This document shows positions 42,360-54,456 of a DNA stretch of 64,000 nt, piece after piece. The DNA is from Patella vulgata (taxonomy: Eukaryota; Mollusca; Gastropoda; Patellidae): NCBI RefSeq assembly GCF_932274485.2, contig NC_065879.2, positions 36,078,436 to 36,142,435 of the forward strand, given 5' to 3'. The notes under the pieces are model-generated. The model had not been told where the DNA came from and did no database searches. It worked only from the letters and a program-made list of their open reading frames with translations. Made by a program: the position numbers and the translations under genes. How positions within the stretch are numbered: position 1 is the stretch's first letter; the number at the start of each line of letters is the position of its first letter.

Positions 42360-43985
42360 CACTGAAATTATGATGGAAAGTCGAGATTACCACATCACTT
42401 TTAAAATGAGTTACATAACCCTCCACATCAAATCTTGTCGATTATTTCCAGACTGCTGAATATTTTGGTTTCAAACGTTTAGACATAGGCTATTTTTATC
42501 TCTCACTTTTGCAGAGTTGGCCAGGAAGTTTTCATCACAGGCACAAAGCAATTTGCTCAAAATAAGCTTGCAAACGGACTTGCTAACCATGATAACACTG
42601 TAATATATATTATATAATGTAGAAATTAAGATCGCCAAAGAATGTGAAAAAATATGAATATGCATGAAAGAAGGCACAAAATGTTCTTACTTGATTGGTT
42701 AAATTATGCAAGGAATTGTCCTAATATGGACTAAGTAAACAAGATTTGGAAACTTTGGCCAATATATTCTATGGTCAACGGCTGGGAATGGAATCTAGAT
42801 GGCATTCTGTTTAAGTTATCAGTTGGTGACAAATCAGAGGTGTCTGGAAAACAGCTATTGCGAAATAGGAATTACAGTTTGAAAACAAATTAATTACAAC
42901 AAAAAAAAAATATCTAACATTCTGAATTAAATCAAATGAATCTCATCATAAAAATGTTAATCTATAGGTGGCATCAAATATATTAGACCTGTTTATTAAA
43001 AATTTAGTAATAAACCAACTCGAGTTCAAAACAATTCTTTTAAAAATTGAAAATAACATATACACTACTTGGTGAGGGTTAAGGCCATTGTTTTTCCAAA
43101 CCAAAAGGATTCTGGGCTCTGTAATGTCACATGTATCAAAAATGTCTAGTTTATTAAACAGGAAAAGAATTAATTTCCTTTGTCAGTATGTTTTTTTAAT
43201 AGACATTTTGTCATGTATTTAAAACAGTAATTCTTCATAGATTAATTAATGTAGTTAGATGTGTTTAACTTAATAAAATTGATTCAGATATTTAGATTAT
43301 CAGTAAAATTATTAAATTACCTTGCCTTGTTTTATAAGCAAAGTATCTAGAACCAATTTATTTTTCAAGAGTCAATAAGTTAATTTTATTATAGTGTATT
43401 TTTATTGGCTAATGAACTAATCTCACATGATCTAAGATTAGGCGTATGATGAGCAATGTATCTAGAATAGAACTATACATATATTCATATTCAATACCCA
43501 TCAGCTATATCTCATTTAAATGTTGTGTGTTTTTATCGTCTACTGATTCAATCTAATTATTAATGAACTTGAACTGAGATTAAGAGTGTATTTTTATATT
43601 CAATACTTGAAAACTGTATCTAATTTAAGTATTGTGTGTTTTTATCATCTACTGACCTAATCTAATTGTTAACATGAAGATATATATATATGTAGTGGTG
43701 TAAAAATGGCTGCCTTGGGTCTGGAGTGATATTGATCAGTTACAGAGTCAGTGAGTACACGACCCCAGTAAAGTAAATATGGAGAGATCATCAGATTTAA
43801 GACCACATTCTGTAGTCTTAGACCAGTGAACCTTTGTTTTCTCTAATTAACCTATGAAACGAAATAAAGTGCAGTTTGAGCTTCAGTCATACTCACTGCC
43901 AGTTGGTGATTATTCAAATTTGTTCAATCAAAGTTGACCTTTCTGCTAGGGACAGGATGGGAGCACTTCCAAGGGAAAGATATAG
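42360..43985. other. AT-rich intergenic DNA
   Basis: No coding signal. 43440-43680 holds two imperfect copies of a segment with TTGTGTGTTTTTATC, TCTACTGA and AATCTAATT. Confidence 0.45.
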
Positions 43986-43991
43986 TCAAAT

Positions 43992-44400
43992 TTATACGCC
44001 CACATTGATTTTCAACAATTTCCTATAATTGTGTGTGACACAGTAGTGGCCCTTGTTGAAGCTCTAAAGGCTCAAGTTATCATTCAATTGTCTTGAAATT
44101 TATACATAGTGTTACACAGTGTTTATGTTCATGAGACAAAGAAGCCTATTGATTTTCAAAGTTTTCTAATAATTACTGCCATAATTATGTCCCTTGATTT
44201 AAACAGTATTTATTTAACATTACACACAATTATAAACTTGTACAATATATAATAAATTATATGTAAAGCTTATATTAATCGGTCTCCATCCATCTTAATG
44301 GTCCTTGATTAATCACAATTATTTTCCGATTGATTTGAAATTGATACACAGCCTGTTTATTTTCAAGGATTTCCCATAATCTGAACAGCTAAATTTATCA
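43992..44400 (+). mobile_element. Family B element with a left end
   Basis: Begins TTTATACGCCCACATTGATT and continues with diverged B units (GTTTATGTTCATGAGACAAAG, AATAATTACTGCCATAATTA). This shows that the B left end carries the same TACGCCCACA string as family A. The right end is not seen. Confidence 0.65.
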
Positions 44401-44713
44401 TTTGATTACTGGTAGGCCTAATTTAATGACAAAAGTATACAAACATGATCATATATTTATTCTGGATTTTTTTGACAATGGATTAGTTTAGAAACCTTAC
44501 AGAAACGGTGGTGTCCAGACAAAATTATTCCTTTCACGTTGCACAGCCTAGCCATACATACATGTATGTTAAGTCTCCAAATTAATGAAATGTTGTTGTT
44601 ATGAAATATTATAAACCCAGCTCCAGATTAACCTATAGGCCATGCAGGCTGAAGTCTGGTGTCTCAAGATCAGGAAGTATCCAGCCGAGGTGTATGATTT
44701 TTTTAGACATACG

Positions 44714-44874
44714 TCTTTTTATACGCTCAGTCCCTTTCGATATTTGCACATTTCAGACCATAACTTTCTGGATTATGGCCCATGATTGTACGAAAAATCG
44801 CTTTTGTTTTTAGCTTGTTCTCTATCCATCTCTTGCAAAATGTGGGTTCTTGCCTGGCAACTGCTGGTTTTACA
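44714..44874 (+). mobile_element. End-only (internally deleted) family A element
   Basis: About 160 bp: TTTTATACGC at the left, half a core unit (CCTTTCGATATTTGCACATT, GATTGTACGAAAAATCGC), then the A right end TTAGCTTGTTCTCTATCC, GCAAAATGTGGG, TTGCCTGGCAACTGCTGGTT. No array. Confidence 0.75.
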
Positions 44875-47265
44875 TGCACTGCCATTATCTTCATCGGCTT
44901 TACTTAATTGTGTTTTAAACACAAATTCATTTTTCTCTTGTCATGAGGGTGGGGAAAAGCCTAGTGCATCTCTTCATCTAACTCTTGCACTGTATAAATC
45001 CCATTGATTTCATTTCATTATATAAATACATTTAGAAAACCATGAAAATATATATAGTCTATTATTGTATTTTATGGACTCGTGTACACATACATGTATA
45101 TAGTCTACTATTGTGTTAAGGACCTTCGTATACATGTATCTACGTGCACATGTAGGTATAAAACGAAGGTCACATTCGTGTATATTGTTTACTTGACCTT
45201 GTCATTTACTTTCTTCACAATTAGCGGTATGTAGAGAAAAGCGAATTAAGAATCCTCGCTTTCCAAATACCACAAAAGAGTTAATCACTTTACACTAAGT
45301 TCATGCTAGGAAACTGTTGACACAAGTCGACAATGTTTAAATGCTCCGACAACGCACTCATGTTTCCATTGTTTTATTTGTCCGCTCCACATACAGCAGA
45401 TACTTTACTTCGTTTGAAGGTGGGGGTCATAGAGAAACCAAAGTTTTAACATTGTGGTTTGTTGGCTTACACCAGCCTCATGTATCGATACCAGTATTGA
45501 CAGATCTAACAAAGTTCTTGGTGCACTGTGTTGTGGTTAGAGAGTATAACTAAGTAGTTTGCCAATACTTGTCAGTTTGTTTCGAAATTTTGTAGCAAGC
45601 GGATCAGCTCGCTCTTCATTTATACTGTGGTTAATATACAGTGTGACTGGAAACATTCTATTAGGATACTAATAGTGTAGTGATTTTTTTCTGTCAACGG
45701 AAGATCATATTTTATAGAGTTTGTGCTCATATATACTTGCAAGGTACAGTCCATTATCTATTTTGTTTGATTTTAAGATGCAAATTCAGAAGCGGGATAT
45801 TGCTGGGGGGGGGGGGGAGATAACTAATGTTTACTCTCAATTTAAGATATTTTGTCAAATGAGTAAAACACATGTCCATGTCTATTGCTTAGATTAGCAA
45901 GTCAAAGAGGCCCCACGTGTTTCAACAATTTACTTCCAGGGTTATTGTCCTTGCCTGATTTGTAGAATCTTTTAAATCCTGTCTGATCTACAATGTACTT
46001 GAAACTATTAAAACAAATAATTCTATTGCATTCCAATTTTTGAATTTCAGTGATAATTTAACATGTATTTCAAGTACATGTATTTATTGTCCTTGCTTGC
46101 TTGGTAAAATCTTGTGAAATCTCTAGCAATATACTTGGAATTTATATTCATTGCATACATGTAGATCAGTGAGATGAGGGAGCTTATCATATTTCAGAAT
46201 ATTTCAAAAATTACTTAAAAAGTTATTGCCCTTATTTAGCTAAAGCATCACAGTGGGAAAATCTATTGTACTGTCAGGATTATTTATAAATTTACTATCA
46301 TAAAGTGACAAGAATTAATATTTTTTGCATGGATGTATTAATTAAGTTTCCAGTTCAGGTCACTATGAATAAGATGAAAATGATTGACATTAGATTTAAG
46401 TTGATATATAAATTATGAATTTATGGGTTATTTCAAAAATTTATATTAGAAATTTATGAGGTTTTTTGTATGGGGGTGGGGGTAAGGAAAAGGGCATAAG
46501 GGAACATAATATTATGAAATTTGAGCAAAAATGAGTTTGTGACATTGTAGGAAGGCTTGAAAGTAAATTTGTTTTTAGTTGTTATAGTATACACTGTGTA
46601 TTATATACCATGGGTTATATTGTATATTTCAAGTTCAAACTGTCAGTGATTCTTTTATGCACATGCCAATGTGTACACGAGACCTCAGTTTTTCTGAATG
46701 ACGAACAATGGACAGCTTTGCGCCTTTGATAAGATTTCCACATATGAATTAACTTTTATTGTTCTACTACCAGACACTCATTGTTAATTATCAACACAAC
46801 ACTCAGTATGATCTGTTGACGATTATGTATACAACTCTATAGCACCAATCAAAATGGCCGATGGGTCAGATCTAGTTACAGCCATTTTAAATAGCCCTAG
46901 GTCTTGACCGGCATATACGGCCGACGTGGAACCCATGTTCCAAAGTTATTGCCCTTGACATTCTTATAATCAGTTCACTTAAAAAATTTTTTAAAAAATG
47001 CTGTTCTTTTTCAAAAACTCATAGACAGTCGTGCATGAATTATGCACAGAGTTATTGCCTGTCAATTCCACTGAAACCGTGTAATGACTCTACACAGGTA
47101 CTGCAAAGTTTATATTTTTGAATCTTGCAAATAAAGCGTGGATGACAAAGCTTGTAGAGGGTGTGTTTTGTTGGTGGGCAGTCTATGTTTGCCTTTTTTT
47201 CCCTAAAATTGATTGAAGAACTTTGATAAAAAGTTGTAGGAATGTTACGCTATTTGCACCCCCCG
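44875..47265. other. Intergenic DNA, no gene
   Basis: AT-rich, with a G12 run near 45805 and a directly repeated phrase ACATGTATATAGTCTA / ATATATATAGTCTATTATTG near 45050-45110. Short frames look random. Confidence 0.4.
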
Positions 47266-47266
47266 C

Positions 47267-47267
<1 letters not shown>

Positions 47268-47309
<42 letters not shown>
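47268..47309. repeat. 42-base poly-C tract
   Basis: An uninterrupted run of C (G on the other strand), preceded by CCCCCCGCA and followed by GCCC. It may be collapsed or mis-sized in assembly. Confidence 0.9.
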
Positions 47310-47310
<1 letters not shown>

Positions 47311-47789
47311 CCCAAACAAATTATGTCAATATTTTTATAACACCAAATCAAGATAATGTAATTTTTAAAAAAAAATGATTAAACTTAGATAAGAACGTCA
47401 GAGGATTCTGTAACTTGCCTTTGTGTAAATCCTTGTGAACACTGGTAAGTTTTTAGTTTGTTCATTCGTTTCTAGAGTTTTACATCCACTTCCACCTGGA
47501 CAAGTTTTTAGGGCTAAGTTCCCTATTAATAGTGGTTTATTCAGGGTGTTGATTTTTCCTATTGATAGTTGTTTACTCAGGCTTTTGATGTTTCTTATTG
47601 ATACATGTAGTTGTTTACTCAAGTTGTTGATTTAAACTACAAATGTACAAGTGACAAAGTGTTACTGGAGGTTGTTGATATATTGTTGGTATACTCATAT
47701 TGTTGATATACTGATGATGATGTGACTGATGTCTTACTTTAGCTTGTTGTTTTAAGTGCTTAAACATACAATTATCCATTTTTGGATTT

Positions 47790-47985
47790 AATCAATGAGC
47801 GTTGAGCAGCAGATCGGATACAAATCCAGCGAAAATCCGACAAATAACTTAAGATGGCATCGAGATTTGATTAAGGTCTTTTAATGTTAATAAATGTCCA
47901 ATTGATAATTTAGATAACATTTTCGGCCTAAAGAAAGACCTGCAATAGGCAGATTTAGCTCTTGCATAATGTATGTTTAATGAGT
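47790..47985. repeat. Dispersed repeat D, copy 2
   Basis: Matches 38455-38575 (TAATTTAGATAACATTTTCG, AATAGGCAGATTTAGCTCTT) plus the upstream part near 37923. A SINE follows at 48001. Confidence 0.6.
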
Positions 47986-48000
47986 ATGCTTTTTTCGTTT

Positions 48001-48255
48001 GGGGGATTGGATTGTCGAATGGTTAGCGCATGCGCGCTGTATCATAAGGTCTGTCATTGAGTCAACTGACATGGTTTCGATTCCCCAGTTGTACGTACTT
48101 GTAGGGGTGCCTGTCCAACCTCATGGGCTTTCTCTGGGTCCTCCCACTGTTAAAGACCCCTACGCGCAAGCAAATTATTGAAATAAAATTGAACCTTATG
48201 TCACAAAATGACCTAGTTTGTGTCGAGTGGACGTTAAACCCCATTTCTCTGTCTT
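48001..48255 (+). mobile_element. tRNA-derived SINE
   Basis: GGGGGATTGGATTGTCGAAT head, B-box GTTTCGATTCC, a shortened centre (GGTTTCCTCC is deleted), TTATTGAAATAAAATTGAAC and TTAAACCCCATTTCTCT. A possible 11-bp duplication, TTTTTTCGTTT, lies at 47990-48000 and 48256-48266. Confidence 0.88.
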
Positions 48256-48334
48256 TTTTTTCGTTTTGAAACCTGTGTGTGAGAATATGCTTACTTACTA
48301 TTCTAGAGTGATCATGGCCGAGAAAGTCCATTGG

Positions 48335-48600
48335 GATCTTCCGGCGTGGTTTCCTGTTGTCAGTGGTGCAGGACAGAGGGCCTGACGATGGGATGAAAAA
48401 ACAGGTCCTGTGTATGCATTGGCGTGCACGTAAAAGATCCCTTGGCAGTCGGAATTCGATATACATGTAAGAGTAGGCCATAGTGCCGCTGTCTGGGCAA
48501 AATTTTTCTCCTAGCACACTGTATGGCATATATACCTGTCTTCATTAACCCAGTTGGAGCACTCACCTGTTTGAAAATAGGTAGAGGCCCTAGAGGCCCA
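48335..48600 (+). mobile_element. Second SINE-like family, copy 2
   Basis: TTTCCTGTTGTCAGTGGTGC, GGCCTGACGATGGGATG, TGTGTATGCATTGGCGTGCA, AAGATCCCTTGGCAGTCGGA, TAGTGCCGCTGTCTGGGC, AGCACACTGTATGGCATAT and CTTCATTAACCCAG align with 22930 and 54122. Confidence 0.65.
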
Positions 48601-49256
48601 GACCCCTTGCAAATAATAGTATAATGATTATCTTATTATGATGTTTCTGATGAAATTGAATGTTATAATATTCAGGCCAAGATCTGCACTACAAATCACC
48701 ATTGACGCCACAATTTTTTTTTCTCAAATTTTCTGGAAGGAGGACACCACCCTCAACTAATTATCCTGCTTCTGCCACTGTTCTCAATTTCTATAAAAAA
48801 AATTTAAAAAAATGTTTTAATTGCCACTCAAATGGGTGATAAATTAATCACTTCATTAATAAACTACATGTAATTGGTAAAGTAGTTGGTCTACTGAAAC
48901 CAATGAGCAAACTTTTTGAGTTAAAGTTAAAAGTTGCAGTATTTATGAATATCTAAAATTCACAAGCATTGTTCTAATTTCCTGCGAAATTTTGTAAAAA
49001 GGGTAAAGATGATCTATCATTTGTGAGTTAATTGAAGTCAAAGAAGACATATTTCAGATTAGTTGTAAAGGAATTGTGGTGACAATTTCAAGAAAATGAT
49101 TTACAATTTAATTGATCTTTTACAATGAAATGTCTATTATTGTGCATCATATACATGTATGTATTGTCATAACAAAGTTGTACTTTTAGATGCATTATCT
49201 TTTGAATTATGAAGCAAACTTTTTTTTAAATATTTTACAAATTTTTATAATTTCAG
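48601..49256. other. AT-rich DNA upstream of the HR4 coding exon
   Basis: Ends in a T-rich tract with ATTTCAG at 49250-49256, a good acceptor just before the HR4 ATG. This implies at least one upstream, probably non-coding, exon. Confidence 0.55.
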
Positions 49257-50188
49257 ATGACTGCTTGTATTGCTGCCTCAATGTCTACTAATTATCCTGG
49301 AATGAACGACCATTTTTGGAAGCCTGGTCTCTATAGGGATCTCAAGATGAAAAGAAAAAGAGTCAGTGAAATTTGTAAAGTTGACACTTTTCACATTCGT
49401 CAAGATGACCTCGTGTCGGAATGTGAATCTCAGAGTGAAGCAGACAGTGCTTATTGTTCAGATTTGGGAATGGACGAGGTTTCTGAGCCAAAAATTCAAA
49501 AACATAGCGCCAAATCAAACATCAGAAAGGAAACTGTGGCCATAGTTAAGTCCCCATATCAAGAATTTCTATCCGGTTGGAAGTCCCCGAATTCTGGGTC
49601 TAATTTGATGATGCCATGTTTTAGCCTGCCACCTGGATGTTTGATACAACCACAACAATTAATGACCATGACATCTGTAGCCAGTTCTACTGGGCATACA
49701 TCAATCCAGTTTATACCAGTTATAAGCAACTCACATGGTCAGATGGCCACAGGAACCCATGTTACATGTAGCTCTGTTGGTGGCCCTATTTTTGTTGCTT
49801 CTCCTTCCCTGATCTCAAACAGCAAGCAGAAAACTAACACAGTCCCCTCTTCTATAGCTTATGCTACTGTGAACAATTGTAACAATACTAAAAAACTCAA
49901 TGATAATCTACCTACCACAAATGTAAATAGTTCGTCAGCCACTGTCAACCCCCAGAGGGCACAGTGTGATAAAGTTATGAAAGAAAAAGATTTCATCACC
50001 CATTACACAAATGGCAAGTTTACATACAATGGACATTTATTAGATAATCCTCACAACAGACCCGAAAACATTCACAATCATAATCTCGAGAGAAAAGACA
50101 CCAATTCTGAATCAGAAACGACCATGATTTGTGCAATTTGTCAAGATAGAGCTACTGGTCTACATTATGGAATCATCACATGCGAAGG
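49257..50188 (+). CDS. HR4: HR4 exon: N-terminus and first zinc finger
   Basis: Carries the N-terminal domain, rich in Ser, Thr and Asn, and the first zinc finger up to the split glycine of CEG. The donor is GTAAGT, phase 2. The ATG at 49257 is the first codon after the acceptor, and an in-frame stop lies just upstream in the intron. Confidence 0.92.
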
Positions 50189-53100
50189 GTAAGTAAATGT
50201 TGTTCTATAAATAAAACCCATGCAAAAAGTGTTCATACACATAATTAGATTGGTAAGAATCCATTTGAAAACAGGTCTAATAAGGTCATACACAGAAGAA
50301 GAAAAGATAAATTCCACACAGTGGGTTAGAGGTACATGTAGTGGGGGAACTTGCTGGATTTCTTTTTGTTCCAGTCTAGTAATGATATTTGTAATGGGAG
50401 CCATTTTGTAATAGCTGTGTTGGTCCAAGATTTATATACACCAAAACCTTGCTAACACTCCACTTCAGGACATATATTATCTTGACCAAAGAGTATGTGT
50501 CTGCGATTATGAAACAATTAAATTCTGATTCATGCATCAAGTCCTGCTGTGATATTCCGTTAAAAATAAGTAATCCTTAGAACTACATTCTATTATCAGC
50601 TTTGGGGGCAAAGGGTTTAACGCATGCATTTTAGATCACAAGTTCTGTCATTGAGTCAAGTGGCGTGGTTTCGATTCCCCACTTCTACGTGACTAGGAGT
50701 AGAGTCACCTTTCTGACCTCAAGGGTTTTTCACTCCAATACTGTGATAACTTACCTCCATTTAAAACCTAAGTGGGTGGACCACTGATATATTCATTTCC
50801 TGTTATTGCTGATAGAGAACACAATAGAAACCTCAGAGGCTGTGCAGGCAAAATTCCCCCATAGCACACTCTAGGACTTTAAACCCCATTTCATTTCAGA
50901 AACCAAGAGTCATTTGTGTCATTTAGATATTATACGGGCCTTGATATTAAAACATTGAAAACACTCTTTAGGTACACTGTAGAATAGGAGTTATTATTTT
51001 GTAATAATCTGGAAATATCTTTTTCAAAGCTTCAGAACATTAAAGTCCTAAGAAACTTGTCAACAGATCAGAGAACTTTTCGTTGACTGGCAACCTTTTT
51101 TTTGTGTTTCAGTTTATATAAACATGAACTGAACCGAGAATTTAACAAATATAAACAAAATGCCAATGCAAAGAATCATTGTTTGGTATTAGGGTATCTT
51201 CGGTGTAAAAATATCGTACACAAATATTGATCTAAAAGTAAAGAGTCCTTATTTTTAGGACTTAAATTGTGAATAAAAGTAGGTTGTATAAAAAATACAG
51301 GTATAATTTATTGATCATTATCCAAATTCTGGTACTATGCTACACAAGTTTGATCTTCAATCAAGTAGATGGGCAGTAGTGGGGAATCCTCATAATTTGA
51401 TATTTAAATAACTTGGGTTTTAGGCATGAGTAGGGGAAACTTTCTAACATTCTATCACATTGACACATCATTATCCCTTTGCACTAAGGTGTTCAGAGTT
51501 ATTCAGCTTTTAAAATTCAGTTGCATAAACTTACCAATACATGTAACTGTACAGTTGAGTCTTGTTTTAACTCTTTTAGCATGTACGAAAAATAGTTCCC
51601 AGGATTATAGGAAAAAATAATACCGGTACTCACAATATGTTTTGCTTTGTATTCACGATGTGGTGGAATGTGCCACCATTGGAAGATGCAGTTGGACTAC
51701 ATGTATTAGACATTCTGTCTATGTGTACTTGTGTGTTGCCGTCTCTCAATTAAAAAAAACAACCTTTGGCACACTGAAACTTGAATACAAATAGTCAAAT
51801 TTAAACAAAACTCAATGGATGGTGTCGTCTTTTGATGTTTATCTTGGATAAGTTTGAAGGACGACTGATTTCATGGCTCATTACTTGATATGCTCATCAC
51901 AACATGAGAAAAGCACATTATATAATGCTAATATAATACTATAATGAAATGAGCACATCATATAATGAACTATGCATATTATATAATATTATTATACATG
52001 TACATGTATTATCACATCATAATTACCTACGAACAATACAAAGTGATTTAAATACATGTACATGTATGAAGTATTTTGTCATCTTAAGATAGCTAGTGCT
52101 CCATACTCATGAATATACTTATTGAATAAGTTTGAAAATCATCCAAAAAGTTAATCAGACTTGTTGAGTAGGATATTGGATGCAGGTGACAGATTTCATG
52201 CATAATGTTAGTTCTCATATAATATGTTCCATAATAAATAATCCCCAAGCAACAAGACTGGACAAGACTGTGTTAAGAGTGAAGGTTTAATACAGGATGC
52301 GTTCCGGGCTATATGCTCTTCATCTGCTGTTACAGATGAATGTGTTTGCCAAAGACATGTCTCAATACAGATCTAATCTTTAAGCCCTAATTGCAATGTT
52401 AAAATATTAAGAACTTATATAAAAGCTTAAACTAAAACAACGAATGTTTACTTTTCAGTTGCAAAGGTTTTTTTAAGCGAACTGTACAGAATAAGAGAAT
52501 ATATGCATGCGTTGCTAGTGGTGACTGTGAAATCAACCGAGCCCAGAGAAACCGGTGCCAGTTCTGTCGCTTCAAGAAATGTCTGGAAATGGGCATGGTT
52601 TTAGCAGGTTGGATATATTTATTTTTATATTTTTATGACTTATGCTATTTATAAAAAATGCCCCAGAATCGAGGTTTGTACAGATTGATAATAATAAGTA
52701 TGTCAGGACTAACCTAGATTAAAATTAACCTCTCAGTCAATTTGCATGCTGCCAGGAATTAAAAACTACAGCATAAAAAAAAACCTATTTTTTTCCTGTT
52801 AAAATATGCTTACAAAACTGGCTTAATTGCGATGTCCCTGCCTTTTGGGTTTGCCATTAGATTGTCTTTTATTGACTTAATAATTAGTTAATATACTTTA
52901 ACAATACTGTAACCATTCAAAATCATTGGCTACAATTTGCTATACTTAAATCGTCAATAAATTATAATGCTTCCAGGCAATTTTGGCAATCTTATCTTAT
53001 ATTGCCAGTATTGACAAAACAAAAAAAATATGAATAATTTGTATTGGTGTGTTTTAACACAACAGTTGATGAATATAGAGCAATGAAATGACAAAATTAG

Positions 53101-54421
53101 ATGAGAAAATATTAAAGTTTTATTTTTAACACTATAAGATGAATGCTTGCTAAGTTAAAAATTGTTGGTTCCTCTGGGAAATTTGTTTTGTTGGAATAAT
53201 TTGAACTTGTTTCCACCATACCAAAATTTTGAAAAATTAGTTTATGTAAATACATCACAGTTCCAACTGGCCCGTTTTTCCTCAAATCAACACCTTCCAC
53301 TCCTTGTAAAACAAACAATTTAATCGTACTTGAGGATGGTAAAAAACATCGCACAAACAATAGGCATTGATTTGATGAAAGGCTAGCAGTCGCCAAGTTA
53401 AGGAACCAAGCACTTATTGGTTTAAACCGAGCATCTCTTTGCTAAGTCACTGTTGATTCTAGAATTGACTTGAAGAAGTTCTGAGTGCGCGAACTGTACC
53501 GTGTCACACCCTCCTAAATCTATGGTTAGTTGATGAATTCTACCTTGTTTTCCGCTCTTTAACACTCCAACGCTAACCCAAGGCCAAATGTTTACATGTG
53601 TTCTTAAAAACTTCAGCCGTTTTATTGTCTTAAACTGCATTTCTTTCCAAGTTGTGTCAATAACCACATAACAAATCTTTTGAACACTGTTCATTTTATT
53701 TGTTTGTTCGCGCTCAAGTTCATGTTTGTCTGTCCTACGGTCACCGTCAAATTTTTGTTTAAAGAAACTGTATGTAGTAGGATCAAGTTCAGGGGTCGTG
53801 GGTTCAAAGGTTTCAGGATGATTTTATCGATGTTGGTTTTGTTTTAAGATATCTGTCGGTTTATTGTGAGTTTATATACACATTGCCTTTCTAACTTGTT
53901 TATTTATCCCATAGTTTGGCACTTAAACTAAATGTTTTTCTTTACTTATTGTAGCCGTGCGAGAAGACAGAATGCCAGGAGGAAGAAATTCAGGTGCAGT
54001 TTATAATTTGTATAAGGTAGGTACAGTCTTGATTTGAGGAACTCTTTTCAAAATGTGCCAAACATCATTTGAACTTTCCTATTTTATAAGCCATTTGTCA
54101 TTTCCTCTTACCTATCTCTTTCCGATGTGGTTTCCCCTTGTCAGTGGTGCAGGACCAAGGCCCTGACAACCACAGCTGTCTAGTCATTCGGGTGGGACGG
54201 AAAACCAAGATCCTGTGGCAGTTGGAATTCGATTTAAGAGTAGGCAATAGTGCCGCTGCCGGGCAAAATTTCCCTCATAGCACACTGTATGGCGTATGCC
54301 TGTCTTCATTAGCCATTAAACCCCATTTCATTTCATTTCATTTCTTACCTACATGTATCTCAATGTATTTATTGTCCCCCGCCTTTCGAAGAAAGCAGGG
54401 GACTATTAAAATGGGTTCGTC

Positions 54422-54456
<35 letters not shown>

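Noticed and set aside
45341-45553. 70-codon plus-strand frame
   Set aside because: No domain, no neighbouring exons, and the length is within chance expectation.
51990-52070. Clustered TACATGTA palindromes as a regulatory array
   Set aside because: The same motif occurs all over the window (for example 41605, 45090, 49150), so it looks like genome-wide bias.
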